Shown: piece by piece, positions 26,860 to 35,994 of the stretch
Layout of the letters: each line of letters begins with the position of its first letter
Numbering within the stretch: position 1 is the first letter of the stretch
Source: Agarilytica sp045430305
Lineage (GTDB): Bacteria; Pseudomonadota; Gammaproteobacteria; Pseudomonadales; Cellvibrionaceae
Direction: 5' to 3'
Length of the DNA stretch: 64,000 nucleotides
Assembly: GCA_045430305.1 (NCBI GenBank)
Contig: JAILXW010000002.1
Location: forward strand, 62,001-126,000
Notes under the pieces: generated by a model
Database searches by the model: none
The model's input: only the letters and a program-made list of their open reading frames with translations
What the model was told of the DNA's origin: nothing
Program-made: the position numbers and the translations under genes

Positions 26860-28134
26860 TTATGCCGCCGCTTGTCGTACTGAGGCGAGCTTTACGCAAA
26901 GTGTAAATACTTCCATGGCCTCTTCGACCTGCTCAGCGCTTGGAACGGTAGGCGCAATGCGAATATTGCGGTCTTGCGGGTCGTCCCCATAGGGGTAGGT
27001 GGCCCCTGCAGGCGTGAGTTTTACACCGGCATCGCCTGCAAGCTTTACGACTTCTTTCGCTAAACCGGGGAGAGTGTCGAAAGAGATAAAGTACCCTCCC
27101 TTCGGCTTTTCCCATTCGCCAAGGTCGTTATCACTGAAAGCGGCCTGTAAGTGTTTTAGTACGGTGGCAAAGCGCGGGGCGATAATGGCCGCATGGCTTT
27201 TCATGTGGTCTGCCAGGGCATTTGGCTTTTCAAAGAAGCGTACATGACGCAATTGGTTCACCTTATCTGGCCCTATCGTCATAAAGCTGAGGGCTTTTTT
27301 GATGCCGGCGAGATTGTTTTCACTCGCTCCAACGAAGGCTACGCCAGAACCCGCGAAGGTAACTTTGGATGTGGAGGCAAACTGGAGCACGCTATCAAGC
27401 GTGTCAGCCGCTTCACACGCGTCATAAATATTGGCTAGCACATCCCCATCTTCATTGAGGTCGTGGATGGCGTAGGCGTTGTCCCAGAATACGCGGAAGT
27501 CTGCATGGGCCTTTTGGCCAAGCGCGGCTATTCGCTGAACGGTTTCATCGGAATATGTAACGCCGGTTGGGTTGGAGTATTTGGGGACGCACCACATGCC
27601 TCGAACACTCTCGTTCTCACTAATGAGTTTTTCTACGGCATCCATATCTGGGCCATTTGCCGTCATGGGCACTGTAAGCATCTCAATGCCTAAGTGTTCA
27701 CATACGGAATAGTGACGATCATACCCAGGTACAGGGCAAATAAAGCTCACTTTGTCTGTGTTGTTCCATGCGCTTGTTTTTCCGGCTAGGCCGAACTGGT
27801 GGGCGATCATCATGCATTGATGCATAAGTGTTAGGCTGCTATTGCCGCCGGCATACACGTTTTCAGCCGAAAGGCCGAGAATTTCGCCGCCTAAGGCTCT
27901 GGCTTCAGCGATACCTTCTAGGCCGCCGTAGTTGCGTACATCTGTGCCGCTTGGGCTGGTGTAGTCACCGTTTAAAATGCCGTCTAGCTTATCGGAAAGG
28001 CTCAGCTGTTCAGCAGACGGTTTGCCGCGTGTGAGGTCTAGCGTTAACCCCTTGGCTTTTATGGCTTCGTAGGCTGTATTGAGTTCAGATTCCCATGCGG
28101 CAAGTTGAGACGGGCTGGCGGTGTCGAGATTCAA
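26860..28134 (-). CDS. class I aminotransferase, aspartate aminotransferase Ic type
   Basis: A 424-residue PLP-dependent fold-type I aminotransferase. It shows DLTRGKPSAEQL near residue 33, YGGLEGIAEAR near 69, YAGGNSSLTLMH near 94, YSNPTGVTYSD near 186, DNAYAIHDL near 217 and the PLP-lysine region ASTSKVTFAGSGVAF near 252. The RGKP start and DNAYAIHDL place it in the AspT_Ic (Asp_aminotransf) group rather than AspC. Its amino donor is probably aspartate or a similar acid; this is family inference. It is divergent from the chorismate-lyase-like gene across 199 bases. Confidence 0.88.
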   Translation of the reverse strand: MNLDTASPSQLAAWESELNTAYEAIKAKGLTLDLTRGKPSAEQLSLSDKLDGILNGDYTSPSGTDVRNYGGLEGIAEARALGGEILGLSAENVYAGGNSSLTLMHQCMMIAHQFGLAGKTSAWNNTDKVSFICPVPGYDRHYSVCEHLGIEMLTVPMTANGPDMDAVEKLISENESVRGMWCVPKYSNPTGVTYSDETVQRIAALGQKAHADFRVFWDNAYAIHDLNEDGDVLANIYDACEAADTLDSVLQFASTSKVTFAGSGVAFVGASENNLAGIKKALSFMTIGPDKVNQLRHVRFFEKPNALADHMKSHAAIIAPRFATVLKHLQAAFSDNDLGEWEKPKGGYFISFDTLPGLAKEVVKLAGDAGVKLTPAGATYPYGDDPQDRNIRIAPTVPSAEQVEEAMEVFTLCVKLASVRQAAA

Positions 28135-28333
28135 ACTGAGTTTCCTTCTAGGGGTTAAGACTAAATAGGGGTTAAGACTAAAAATTTAGGAGGCTGTCTT
28201 GTTGTTTGACGAGAATTATACTCAAAGCGCGCGACTAGCGCAGTGTCTGATTGATCTAAGGCGGTAGCTGGGGCAATACGGGCTTTGGTGGTAGCGTTTA
28301 TGTTAGACTTCAGCGCCGAATTGGGAGCCGTAC

Positions 28334-28870
28334 ATGAGCTTTTTAACGAAACCGCATTCGGAGCTGAAAACATTCCACGACTGTGTTCGCGATGATCTGG
28401 AACTCGCCGAACTGCCGGCTTTTTTGCGCGTATTAATCACTACCGATGGCACTGTGACCAGCAGTCTCGAAGCCTATTTTTGGGAGCCTGTCACGGTAGA
28501 AACCAAACGGCAAGTACCTTTGGTGTTAGCTCAGGCTGAGCCTGCGATTAACGCCGCCGCAGGCGATGAGGTTTTGCTTCGGCAGGTACAGTTGCGAGGT
28601 CAGTATTCGAATACCGTATTTGTAGAGGCGCGGTCGTTGATTCGTATGGATCTATTGCCTGAAAATATTCGGGCAGATTTAAAAAAACAAAAGCTGGGTA
28701 TTGGCGAGCTTCTGCGTGATTGTGAGTTAGAAACCTACCGGGAAATATTAGAGGTGGGCAAAGACGAACAGTGTCATCATGTGTGGCGCAAATATCGCAT
28801 TGTTATGGAGCACCGCCCATTTATTCAAATCACGGAATCTTTTCCGCTGAATGCCTTTCAAACTCATTAA
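28334..28870 (+). CDS. chorismate-lyase-like (DUF98/Rv2949c-type) protein
   Basis: A 178-residue protein. LPAFLRVLITTDGTVTSSLEAYFWEPVTVE at about residues 26-55 and RQVQLRGQYSNTVFVEARSLI near 88 match the DUF98 family, related to UbiC and to mycobacterial Rv2949c, which removes pyruvate from chorismate to give 4-hydroxybenzoate. The conserved Arg in LLRQVQLRG and Glu near the C-terminus (ITESFP) fit a chorismate-lyase site. Whether this copy serves ubiquinone or a secondary aromatic product cannot be told. It is 30 bases upstream of the GmhA-like gene. Confidence 0.75.
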   Translation: MSFLTKPHSELKTFHDCVRDDLELAELPAFLRVLITTDGTVTSSLEAYFWEPVTVETKRQVPLVLAQAEPAINAAAGDEVLLRQVQLRGQYSNTVFVEARSLIRMDLLPENIRADLKKQKLGIGELLRDCELETYREILEVGKDEQCHHVWRKYRIVMEHRPFIQITESFPLNAFQTH

Positions 28871-28900
28871 TAGCGTGTAGCCTGTATAGGCCAAAAAGTT

Positions 28901-29485
28901 ATGACACATAGAAGCTATATCGAAAAAATAATCCAAGAGTCTATCGCTGTAAAACAAGACGTGCTCGCGTCAGAGTCACTATTGCAGAGTATCGATAATT
29001 TGGCACAAAAGTGCGTCGAGGCGTATCGCGCCGGTAATAAAATTTTGGTTGCGGGTAATGGTGGAAGTGCGGGCGATGCACAACATTTAGCAGCCGAGCT
29101 TGTGGCTCGTTTCGAATTTGACCGCCCAGGCTTGCCCGCTATTGCGTTGACCACAGACACGTCGATGATTACAGCGATTGGTAACGATTACGGCTACGAC
29201 GCGGTGTTTAGTCGTCAGCTTGAAGCCAATGCTAAGGCGGGTGATATTTTTATTGGTATCAGTACCTCAGGCAACTCCAAAAATATTCTAACAGCAATGG
29301 AAAGCGCCAAGAAGCTTGGCGTAATTAACGTAGCATTGTGTGGTGCTGGCGGTAAGATTCATGATGTTGCAGACCACCTTATAGCGATCCCTTCTAGTTG
29401 TACCGCCCGTATTCAAGAAAGTCATATATTGGTAGCGCATATCTTGTGTGGCGTGATTGAGTCACAATTGTTTACCAGACTCTAA
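28901..29485 (+). CDS. gmhA: SIS-domain phosphoheptose isomerase, GmhA-like
   Basis: A 194-residue SIS-domain protein. Sugar-phosphate binding elements are VAGNGGSAGDAQHLAAELVARF near residue 49, GISTSGNSKNI near 126 and the late IPSSCTARIQESHILVAH with the catalytic His. GmhA converts sedoheptulose 7-phosphate to D-glycero-D-manno-heptose 7-phosphate for LPS inner core. DiaA is a close relative, but the RFEFDRPGLPAIALTTDTS stretch and short length favour GmhA. It fits the surface-glycan theme of the nearby GT4 genes. Confidence 0.85.
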   Translation: MTHRSYIEKIIQESIAVKQDVLASESLLQSIDNLAQKCVEAYRAGNKILVAGNGGSAGDAQHLAAELVARFEFDRPGLPAIALTTDTSMITAIGNDYGYDAVFSRQLEANAKAGDIFIGISTSGNSKNILTAMESAKKLGVINVALCGAGGKIHDVADHLIAIPSSCTARIQESHILVAHILCGVIESQLFTRL

Positions 29486-29554
29486 TCTCCCCATTAAAGG
29501 CTTAGGCCACTGCTATACTAGAAAAACTCGCTCTTTTTTAGGTTGCAATGGTCA

Positions 29555-30721
29555 ATGAGCCATATTAAACGTATTTCCGCAAATAAACTCGAAATCGGTA
29601 TGTACATCACCGATCAGACCCAAGGTATTGCTGATGGGAAAATGCAGCAAAAAGGGTTTATTCGTCGTGAAGACACCTTAGAAAAACTCCACGGAAAAGG
29701 CATTCAAGAATTTGTCATTGACACTCAAAAAGGGAAAGACTCCCTATTTGCATCTCCTATCCTATCGGAAAATATCGCATTTAAACCCCGCGTCGCATTA
29801 AAAGAAGAGCGTGAAAAAGCGCAAAAAGTGTATGGCGAAGCGCGCGGCTTGGTGAATGACGTTCTAAATAACGTCAAAATGGGCAAAGCGATTGATGTGG
29901 CGCCGGTTGAAGAGTTGGCTGAAGATATTAATAACTCCATCTTAAACAACCCCAATGCGTTGCAGTGCTTGAGTCAGATTCGTGAGAAAGATAAATACTT
30001 ACTCGAGCATTCCGTTAACGTGGGAATATTGATGAGTATTTTTGCTACCTATATGGGCTTCGATAAAGCCACTGTGAAGGAATTAACAACGGGTGGCTTA
30101 TTGCATGATATCGGAAAGATTCGCGTATCGTCTGAAGTGTTGAATAAGCCAGGAAAGTTAAATGACGACGAATGGATAGAAATGAAGCGGCATGTGGTTT
30201 ATGGCTCGGCCGTGTTAAACAAATCCGAAGGTATCAGCGACGTCGCCAAGTCTATTTGTGCCTTACACCACGAAAAACTCGACGGCAGTGGCTACCCTCT
30301 CGGTTTAACTGGGGATGATATTAACGTGTATGGCCGTATGTCTGCGGTGGTAGACGTATATGATGCTGTGACGGCTTCCCGTTGCTACCATGATGGTATG
30401 TCGCCATTTAAAGCGATGAAATTGTTGTTGACCTTATCGGACTCGCATTTGGATAAAACACTTGTCTATAGCTTTATTCGCTGTATGAGTGTTTATCCTG
30501 CAGGTACAGTGGTTGAGTTGGATAATGGTCGTTTAGGTGTGGTGATCGAGCCGAATATAGACATGCCAGACAAACCGATACTGCGCGTGTTTTATAATAT
30601 GAAGCACAAACATTATGAAAAGCCTAGTATCGTTAACATGGCCAGTGCACGAGTTGGCAATGAAATTGTTAAAACTTGGCACCCTGATGAGCTGGATATC
30701 ATCGTGACAGATTTTCTCTAG
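29555..30721 (+). CDS. HD-GYP domain c-di-GMP phosphodiesterase
   Basis: A 388-residue cytoplasmic protein. A DUF3391 N-terminal region (ISANKLEIGMYITD) is followed by an HD-GYP domain with HSVNVG near residue 152, the metal motif HDIGKI at 184-189, and HHEKLDGSGYPLG at 238-250. The intact HD and GYP motifs predict c-di-GMP hydrolysis. I chose ATG at 29555, which gives MSHIKR; a TTG at 29543 is in frame four codons upstream. It lies 69 bases after gmhA and before a GT4 gene, so c-di-GMP control of surface glycan is plausible. Confidence 0.9.
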   Translation: MSHIKRISANKLEIGMYITDQTQGIADGKMQQKGFIRREDTLEKLHGKGIQEFVIDTQKGKDSLFASPILSENIAFKPRVALKEEREKAQKVYGEARGLVNDVLNNVKMGKAIDVAPVEELAEDINNSILNNPNALQCLSQIREKDKYLLEHSVNVGILMSIFATYMGFDKATVKELTTGGLLHDIGKIRVSSEVLNKPGKLNDDEWIEMKRHVVYGSAVLNKSEGISDVAKSICALHHEKLDGSGYPLGLTGDDINVYGRMSAVVDVYDAVTASRCYHDGMSPFKAMKLLLTLSDSHLDKTLVYSFIRCMSVYPAGTVVELDNGRLGVVIEPNIDMPDKPILRVFYNMKHKHYEKPSIVNMASARVGNEIVKTWHPDELDIIVTDFL

Positions 30722-30865
30722 AATAAATTCCCTTCTAAGCCTTTGATTCTCCCGTGTGCAGGGTCTAGGTTCTATTGTCTTCCAGTTTCTTATATATTGT
30801 CGCCTTAAATCGAGTTTTATCGATCAGACAATCACTCTCTTTCACAGAAAAAATGGGCACGTCTT

Positions 30866-31999
30866 TTGAGTCAACAACGTTTAGCCATTATTGCATCTAG
30901 CCTTATTGAACCTGGGGTAAAATTTCGCGGCGTAAAACGTGCTGTGAACAATCTTGTGTTTGGTTTGCTCGATATGGGTGTGCAGGTTGACCTGTTAAAT
31001 TTGCGTACCAAAGAAGAAGAGGTGCAAAACCCGCATGAAGGTCTGCGGGTGTTTCGTTTTAAAACAAGAACAAAAAAAGAAAGTATAGATGCGGTAAAAA
31101 AATATTTAGATCAAGAAAGCACTAAGGTGGTTTTTGTCGCGAGAGGGCACCGTGAAAATATGATTGCCAGTCGTTTGCGCTTTGATAAAAAGTATGACGA
31201 CGTAAATATCTATATCAGTATTCGTAATGCAGAGCATGTGGGTTTTTCTTTTTTTAAACGTTTACGTTACTTAGCGGAAATTCGGTTTCTTTATTCAAAA
31301 GTTACAAAGGTGATAGCCGTATCGGATGGGCTGCGAGTAGATACCCAGCGAGTAAGTGGTTTAAGCCCTGACAAAATGGCGACCTTATATAACCCTACCA
31401 TCGCAGATTCATTGTTTGAACGAGCAAAAGAAAAACCAGGCCACCCATGGCTAGCGAAAGAAAAACCCGAGCGTACGGTTCCAGTTTTATTGACCGTAGG
31501 CGAGGTGAGTAAACAAAAAGATTTTTTAACCTTGGTGGAGTCTCTGGCAATCGTTAAAAAACAAAAGCCTGTGCGATTAATTATTTTGGGAGAAGGGAAA
31601 GGCGAAGAATATACAAAGCTGCTTGAGCGAATCGAAATGTTAGGTGTAAAAGACGATATAGATTTAGTTGGTTTTCAAGACAACCCTTTTTCTTTTATGG
31701 CTCAGTGCAATGTTTTTGTATTGTCATCTGCCTGGGAGGGTACAGCCAACGTGCTAATCGAAGCCATGGCGTGTGGCGCTCGGCTTGTTTCGACCGACTG
31801 CCCTTCCGGGGGCCCCAATGAAGTGCTAGGAGAGGGGAAATACGGCGAATTGGTACCCGTGGCCAAGCCAGAAGCCATGGCCCAAGCCATCATAAAGCAA
31901 TTAGATAGCGACCCCTCTGAACCCGCTAGCCAAGAAGGCTGCCTGCGCTACACAGTGCGTGAATCAGTAAAAGCGTATCGGGCGTTGTTGGGGGTTTAA
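30866..31999 (+). CDS. GT4 glycosyltransferase (copy D)
   Basis: A 377-residue GT4 enzyme. It has LAIIASSLIEPGVKFRGVKRAV at the N-terminus, TVGEVSKQKDFLTLV, LIILGEGKGEEYTKL, and SSAWEGTANVLIEAMACG with both donor-site glutamates, then STDCPSGGPNEVLGEGKYGELVPV. Compared with its four paralogues it carries one extra Gly in CPSGGP. No ATG is available; the start is TTG at 30866 and the ribosome binding site is poor. It is 144 bases after the HD-GYP gene and followed by tRNA-Met on the other strand. Confidence 0.82.
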   Translation: MSQQRLAIIASSLIEPGVKFRGVKRAVNNLVFGLLDMGVQVDLLNLRTKEEEVQNPHEGLRVFRFKTRTKKESIDAVKKYLDQESTKVVFVARGHRENMIASRLRFDKKYDDVNIYISIRNAEHVGFSFFKRLRYLAEIRFLYSKVTKVIAVSDGLRVDTQRVSGLSPDKMATLYNPTIADSLFERAKEKPGHPWLAKEKPERTVPVLLTVGEVSKQKDFLTLVESLAIVKKQKPVRLIILGEGKGEEYTKLLERIEMLGVKDDIDLVGFQDNPFSFMAQCNVFVLSSAWEGTANVLIEAMACGARLVSTDCPSGGPNEVLGEGKYGELVPVAKPEAMAQAIIKQLDSDPSEPASQEGCLRYTVRESVKAYRALLGV

Positions 32000-32026
32000 C
32001 GAGGGAAGGCTGAGCAGTGCAGGAAA

Positions 32027-32103
<77 letters not shown>

Positions 32104-32412
32104 ACTACCTATTGATCTAACAAAGATTCGTCCAGAACGTTTATTAAAATCGCTTGCTCGCATTGCCCGTTGAGCAATGATTGGGCTCCTGCCCTTCTAC
32201 CCACTCAATCAGCGCTCTCATACTATGGGCTGATTTTGGAGGGCGGCTATTCTCACTTCTGCGCGGGCTAAAGTCAAGATCGGGCTCGCTATAAACATAC
32301 TATTTTAGATTCATGGCATAGGCGGTGGTTTGCAGGCGGTCATTGCTTGCTATGTTCAGACTGCTGTGACTACAATCCGCGATCTTTCTTCAGCAGGGCG
32401 ATACATCGGGTT
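32104..32412. other. intergenic region with several inverted repeats
   Basis: About 310 bases between tRNA-Met (minus) and the next GT4 gene (plus). Between 32154 and 32235 I count four inverted repeats: TTGCTC/GAGCAA (32154-32159, 32172-32177), CATTGC/GCAATG (32161-32166, 32174-32179), GGGC/GCCC (32183-32186, 32191-32194) and AATCAGC/GCTGATT (32207-32213, 32229-32235), the last running into TTTT. The first two exclude each other. It may be a structured RNA; no gene is seen. Confidence 0.4.
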
Positions 32413-33531
32413 ATGGTAAAGCAAGTAGATATTGCCGTGATGGCAACCAATCTCGACGGCGGAATTGGCCGAAATAAACTCAACCTGATAAGCGCTTTTT
32501 GTAAGCTCGGCTGCCGGGTTGCTCTCCTCATAGAGAAGCCGGGGGGTATTTTTTACGAGCAGATCCCTGAAGAGGTGCAAATCTTCCATTTGCCGAGTAC
32601 GCACCCTATTGCGGGCGTGTTGCCACTGGTGAGCGTCTTACGCAAAATTAAACCCAAGGTGGTTATGCCCTGTGTGGTGCGTCTTACCCAGCTCGCTTTG
32701 CGTGGTAGGTCTCTTTCTAGGTTACCTATAAAAATCTTCCCGGTTGTTCACAATACGTACACAGTCAAAGATTCCAATAAAAAAGCGCGTAAGCTGGAAA
32801 AGCGTCGGCGCAAAGTAGCTTCGTATTATCCTAAGTGTGACGGCGTGATTTGTGTGTCTGGTGGTGTGAAAGAAGATATTCAAAAATATGCTCGTACGCC
32901 TTTGACGAATGCGAGTGTCATTCTCAACCCAATGGTGACTGAAGACCTAAAGCGATTGAAGCAAGAGCCGGTAGATCATCCTTGGCTGCAAGGTAACGAA
33001 AGAGTTATTTTGAACGCGGGGCGCTATTCTCGCGCGAAAAATTTACCCCTGTTAATAGAAGCATTTAATCTGTTGCGTGAAAAATCGCAAGCCAAACTGA
33101 TTATGATCGCGAGTGATATTGAAAAATTAAAAGCGCTTGTGGACGAGTCACCCTATGCCAAAGATATTGATGTCTTGGCTTTTCAAAGTAACCCGTTCAA
33201 ATTTATGGCGAATGCAGATCTTTTTGTACTGTGTTCCAATTTTGAAGGGCTTCCGGGGGTTCTTATTGAAGCTTTAGCTTGTGGTGCACCCATTGTGTCG
33301 ACTGATTGTCCGAGTGGTCCGGTGGAAATACTTGAAGGTGGCAAGTTGGGGCGATTGGTTCCTATGAACGATGCCGCTGCTTTAGCTGAGGCAATGGTTG
33401 AGCAGCTTGAAAGCCCGCTTATTTCTGCTGAAGTCGCTCAAGAATCTGCGGAGCGTCGCTTTAGCAGTGTGAATATCGCCCGAGAATACTTGGAGCATTT
33501 CGGGCTTAGTGATCCAAGCCAAAGTCATTAA
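32413..33531 (+). CDS. GT4 glycosyltransferase (copy E)
   Basis: A 372-residue GT4 enzyme. The N-terminus VMATNLDGGIGRNKLNLISAF carries the glycine-rich acceptor loop; later come LNAGRYSRAKNLPLLIEAF, and CSNFEGLPGVLIEALACG with both glutamates, then STDCPSGPVEILEGGK. I chose ATG at 32413, which leaves a normal N-terminus; an in-frame TTG at 32347 would add 22 cysteine-rich residues unlike the family. It converges on ychF with 13 bases between the stops. Confidence 0.85.
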   Translation: MVKQVDIAVMATNLDGGIGRNKLNLISAFCKLGCRVALLIEKPGGIFYEQIPEEVQIFHLPSTHPIAGVLPLVSVLRKIKPKVVMPCVVRLTQLALRGRSLSRLPIKIFPVVHNTYTVKDSNKKARKLEKRRRKVASYYPKCDGVICVSGGVKEDIQKYARTPLTNASVILNPMVTEDLKRLKQEPVDHPWLQGNERVILNAGRYSRAKNLPLLIEAFNLLREKSQAKLIMIASDIEKLKALVDESPYAKDIDVLAFQSNPFKFMANADLFVLCSNFEGLPGVLIEALACGAPIVSTDCPSGPVEILEGGKLGRLVPMNDAAALAEAMVEQLESPLISAEVAQESAERRFSSVNIAREYLEHFGLSDPSQSH

Positions 33532-33544
33532 TTTTTTTAAACGG

Positions 33545-34636
33545 TTATACGTTAAAACGAAAATGGATGACATCACCGTCTTGTACGATGTAGTCTTTCC
33601 CTTCTAGGCGCCACTTGCCCGCTTCTTTTGCGCCAGCTTCGCCGTTACAAGCGATGTAGTCGTCATAGCCGACGATTTCAGCACGAATAAAACCTTTTTC
33701 AAAATCCGTATGAATTTTGCCGGCTGCTTTCGGTGCTGAGGCGCCGACAGGAATCGTCCATGCGCGAACTTCTTTTGGTCCGGCGGTAAAATAAGTGTGA
33801 AGCTCTAGTAGGTTATAACCGGCGCGAATCACGCGGTTTAAGCCTGGCTCTTCCATTCCCATTTCTTCGAGAAATTCATTTTTTTCATCGTCATCAAGTT
33901 CGGCGATTTCTGCTTCCAGTTTATTGCATACCGGAACCACCACAGCGCCTTCTTTGTTGGCGATGTCTTTTACTGTGTCGAGCATCGGGTTATTTTCAAA
34001 ACCTTCTTCGTCGACATTGGCGATGTACATGGTGGGTTTTAAGGTAAGCAGGCTGAGTTCTTTTAGCATGGCAAGTTCATCTTCATTTAAATCGAATGAG
34101 CGTAGCGGGTGCGCTTCATTTAAATGAGGTAGAATTTTTTCAAGCAGTGCCTTCATGGCAATGGCATGTTTGTCTTGGCCTTTGGCTTGTTTGCTATAGC
34201 GCGTGTGGGCTTTTTCTACAGAATCTAGATCGGCGAGGGCAAGCTCGGTGTTAATGACTTCAATATCTGCCTGAGGGCTGATTTTACCCTCTACATGGAT
34301 CACGTTTTCATCTTCAAAACAGCGTACAACGTGAGCGATAGCATCGGTCTCGCGAATGTTGGCGAGAAATTGATTGCCTAGGCCTTCACCTTTTGATGCG
34401 CCGGCGACTAAGCCTGCAATGTCGACAAATTCCATCGAAGTAGGAATAAGTTTTTCGGGTTTAATAATGCCTGCGATTTTATCTTGGCGTGAGTCGGGTA
34501 CAGGCACGACACCGGAATTAGGTTCGATGGTACAAAAAGGGAAATTTTCTGCGCCGATACCAGCCTTGGTTAAGGCGTTGAATAAAGTAGATTTGCCTAC
34601 GTTAGGAAGGCCGACGATGCCGCAGTTAAAACCCAT
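33545..34636 (-). CDS. ychF: redox-regulated ATPase YchF (OLA1)
   Basis: A 363-residue Obg-family P-loop protein that prefers ATP. GLPNVGKSTLFNALT (residues 8-22), FPFCTIEPNSGVVPVPD (switch I region), DIAGLVAGASKGEGLGNQFL (switch II), and a C-terminal TGS domain with AWTIPVGASAPKAAGKIHTDFEKGFIRAEI are all present. Length matches E. coli YchF exactly. It lies 39 bases downstream of pth in the conserved order prs-rplY-pth-ychF. Confidence 0.96.
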   Translation of the reverse strand: MGFNCGIVGLPNVGKSTLFNALTKAGIGAENFPFCTIEPNSGVVPVPDSRQDKIAGIIKPEKLIPTSMEFVDIAGLVAGASKGEGLGNQFLANIRETDAIAHVVRCFEDENVIHVEGKISPQADIEVINTELALADLDSVEKAHTRYSKQAKGQDKHAIAMKALLEKILPHLNEAHPLRSFDLNEDELAMLKELSLLTLKPTMYIANVDEEGFENNPMLDTVKDIANKEGAVVVPVCNKLEAEIAELDDDEKNEFLEEMGMEEPGLNRVIRAGYNLLELHTYFTAGPKEVRAWTIPVGASAPKAAGKIHTDFEKGFIRAEIVGYDDYIACNGEAGAKEAGKWRLEGKDYIVQDGDVIHFRFNV

Positions 34637-34675
34637 GTTCTTGTCCTGTATTTTTAGATGGTTATACGTAATGTG

Positions 34676-35266
34676 CTAAGCGCTATGTAGCTCACGCATG
34701 GCTTTTTCCCAATCTCCGTTTATGAGCTCAGGAATCTGACGTAATGCATTGTTTATTGCGTCTTCTAGTTTGTTTTGTTCAGTAGTCGGCGCACGCTTTA
34801 ATACGTAGTTCGATACTTGTTTGGCGTTGCCGGGGTGCCCTATGCCTAAGCGTAAGCGCCCGAAATTTTTGTTGTTGCCACATGCAGAAATAATATCGCG
34901 CAAGCCATTGTGGCCGCCGTGACCGCCGCCAATTTTTAATTTGGCTATGCCTGGATCAAGATCAAGCTCATCATGCACGACTAAAATGTTTTCTGGTTCG
35001 ATTTTGTAAAATTGAGCCAGGGCCGCGACGGCTTGACCGCTGCGGTTCATAAATGTTGTGGGAACGAGTAAGCGCACATCGCGTGCGTTAACAATAATAC
35101 GCGCGCTTAAACCAAAGAATTTTGGGGTGGGAGTTAAAGATTCTGAAAATTGTCGCGCGAGTTCGCTGACAAAATCCTGCCCAGCGTTGTGTCGAGTGTG
35201 AGCGTATTCCTCTCCTGGGTTACCCAGGCCGACAATCAATTTTACGGGGGCAGCAGGAGTTTTCAT
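34676..35266 (-). CDS. pth: peptidyl-tRNA hydrolase
   Basis: A 196-residue Pth, which frees tRNA from peptidyl-tRNA. The substrate-site residues are seen in IVGLGNPGEEYAHTRHNAG (Asn and catalytic His), FMNRSGQ (Asn), and VHDELDLDPG (Asp), then GHGGHNGLRDI. I chose ATG at 35266, since the family starts shortly before the KLIVGLGNPG strand; a TTG at 35299 would add residues encoded by the upstream hairpin. A ribosome binding site is not free: the only AAGG lies in the 3' arm of that hairpin. Confidence 0.95.
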   Translation of the reverse strand: MKTPAAPVKLIVGLGNPGEEYAHTRHNAGQDFVSELARQFSESLTPTPKFFGLSARIIVNARDVRLLVPTTFMNRSGQAVAALAQFYKIEPENILVVHDELDLDPGIAKLKIGGGHGGHNGLRDIISACGNNKNFGRLRLGIGHPGNAKQVSNYVLKRAPTTEQNKLEDAINNALRQIPELINGDWEKAMRELHSA

Positions 35267-35295
35267 AAAGATACAGGGCCTTGTTAAGGCCCTGT
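35267..35295 (-). terminator. rplY-pth intergenic hairpin, terminator or attenuator
   Basis: A perfect ten-base stem ACAGGGCCTT/AAGGCCCTGT (35273-35282 and 35286-35295) with a three-base loop. On the minus strand it starts 18 bases after the rplY stop and ends six bases before the pth ATG, followed by ATCTTT. It can terminate most rplY transcripts or hide the pth ribosome binding site. Confidence 0.65.
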
Positions 35296-35313
35296 CCAAT
35301 GATGGTTTGCGAA

Positions 35314-35958
35314 TTATTCTTCGCTTTGGCCTTCTTCGCTACCTTCAGCAGCTTCGTCATCAGCGGCGTTACCTTTAGGCTTGGAAATATTTGCCACAGG
35401 CAAGTCGTGATCTGAACCGTGAGCAAGGGCTACTGATTCAACGCCTTTTGGTAGGTTAAGATCAGAAATATGAACGATTTGACCAAGTTCAACTTCTTGT
35501 AGGTCTATCTCAATGAACTCAGGCAAGTCTTGCGGTAAACAAGAAACTTCAAGGTCGGTCATATTGTGAGAAACCACGCCGCCTTGCACCTTAACGCCTT
35601 TCGATGTGGCTTCGTTAATGAAGTGCAAAGGTACCTTGGTAGTGAATTTTGTCGTTTTCGAAACGCGCAAAAAGTCAGCATGATAAATAACGGCTTTTGC
35701 GGGGTGGCGTTGAAGATCTTTTAAGATCACATCTTCTTTTTTGCCGTCGACATCCAACGAAATAATGTGCGAGTAAAACGCCTCATGCTCGAGGTGTTTT
35801 GAGAACTCGTTAAATTTAATGGCAACATTTTGCGGCTTTTTACGGCCACCGTAAATGATTGCAGGCACTAAGTTATCTTCACGACGCAGGCGGCGGCTCG
35901 CACCTTTCCCTGACTCTTCGCGAAGCGTAGCGTTTAGAGAGAAGTCTTCTTTTGACAT
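35314..35958 (-). CDS. rplY: 50S ribosomal protein L25/Ctc
   Basis: A 214-residue ribosomal protein of the long Ctc form: an N-terminal 5S-rRNA-binding L25 domain (SLNATLREESGKGASRRLRREDNLVPAIIYGG) followed by the TL5-type C-terminal domain (EVSCLPQDLPEFIEIDLQEVELGQIVHISDLNLPKGV) and an acidic tail rich in Glu and Ala. The start is ATG at 35958 with GGAG eight bases upstream. A hairpin lies in its leader (35978-35994). It follows prs by 160 bases. Confidence 0.96.
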   Translation of the reverse strand: MSKEDFSLNATLREESGKGASRRLRREDNLVPAIIYGGRKKPQNVAIKFNEFSKHLEHEAFYSHIISLDVDGKKEDVILKDLQRHPAKAVIYHADFLRVSKTTKFTTKVPLHFINEATSKGVKVQGGVVSHNMTDLEVSCLPQDLPEFIEIDLQEVELGQIVHISDLNLPKGVESVALAHGSDHDLPVANISKPKGNAADDEAAEGSEEGQSEE

Positions 35959-35977
35959 CTTTAATTACTCCACTTGA

Positions 35978-35994
35978 GGGTATATTGAATACCC
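35978..35994 (-). promoter_or_regulatory. hairpin in the rplY leader
   Basis: GGGTAT/ATACCC with a five-base loop lies 19 bases before the rplY ATG, next to its ribosome binding site. Ribosomal-protein leaders for L25 have been proposed in gammaproteobacteria; I cannot test whether this is one. Confidence 0.4.
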
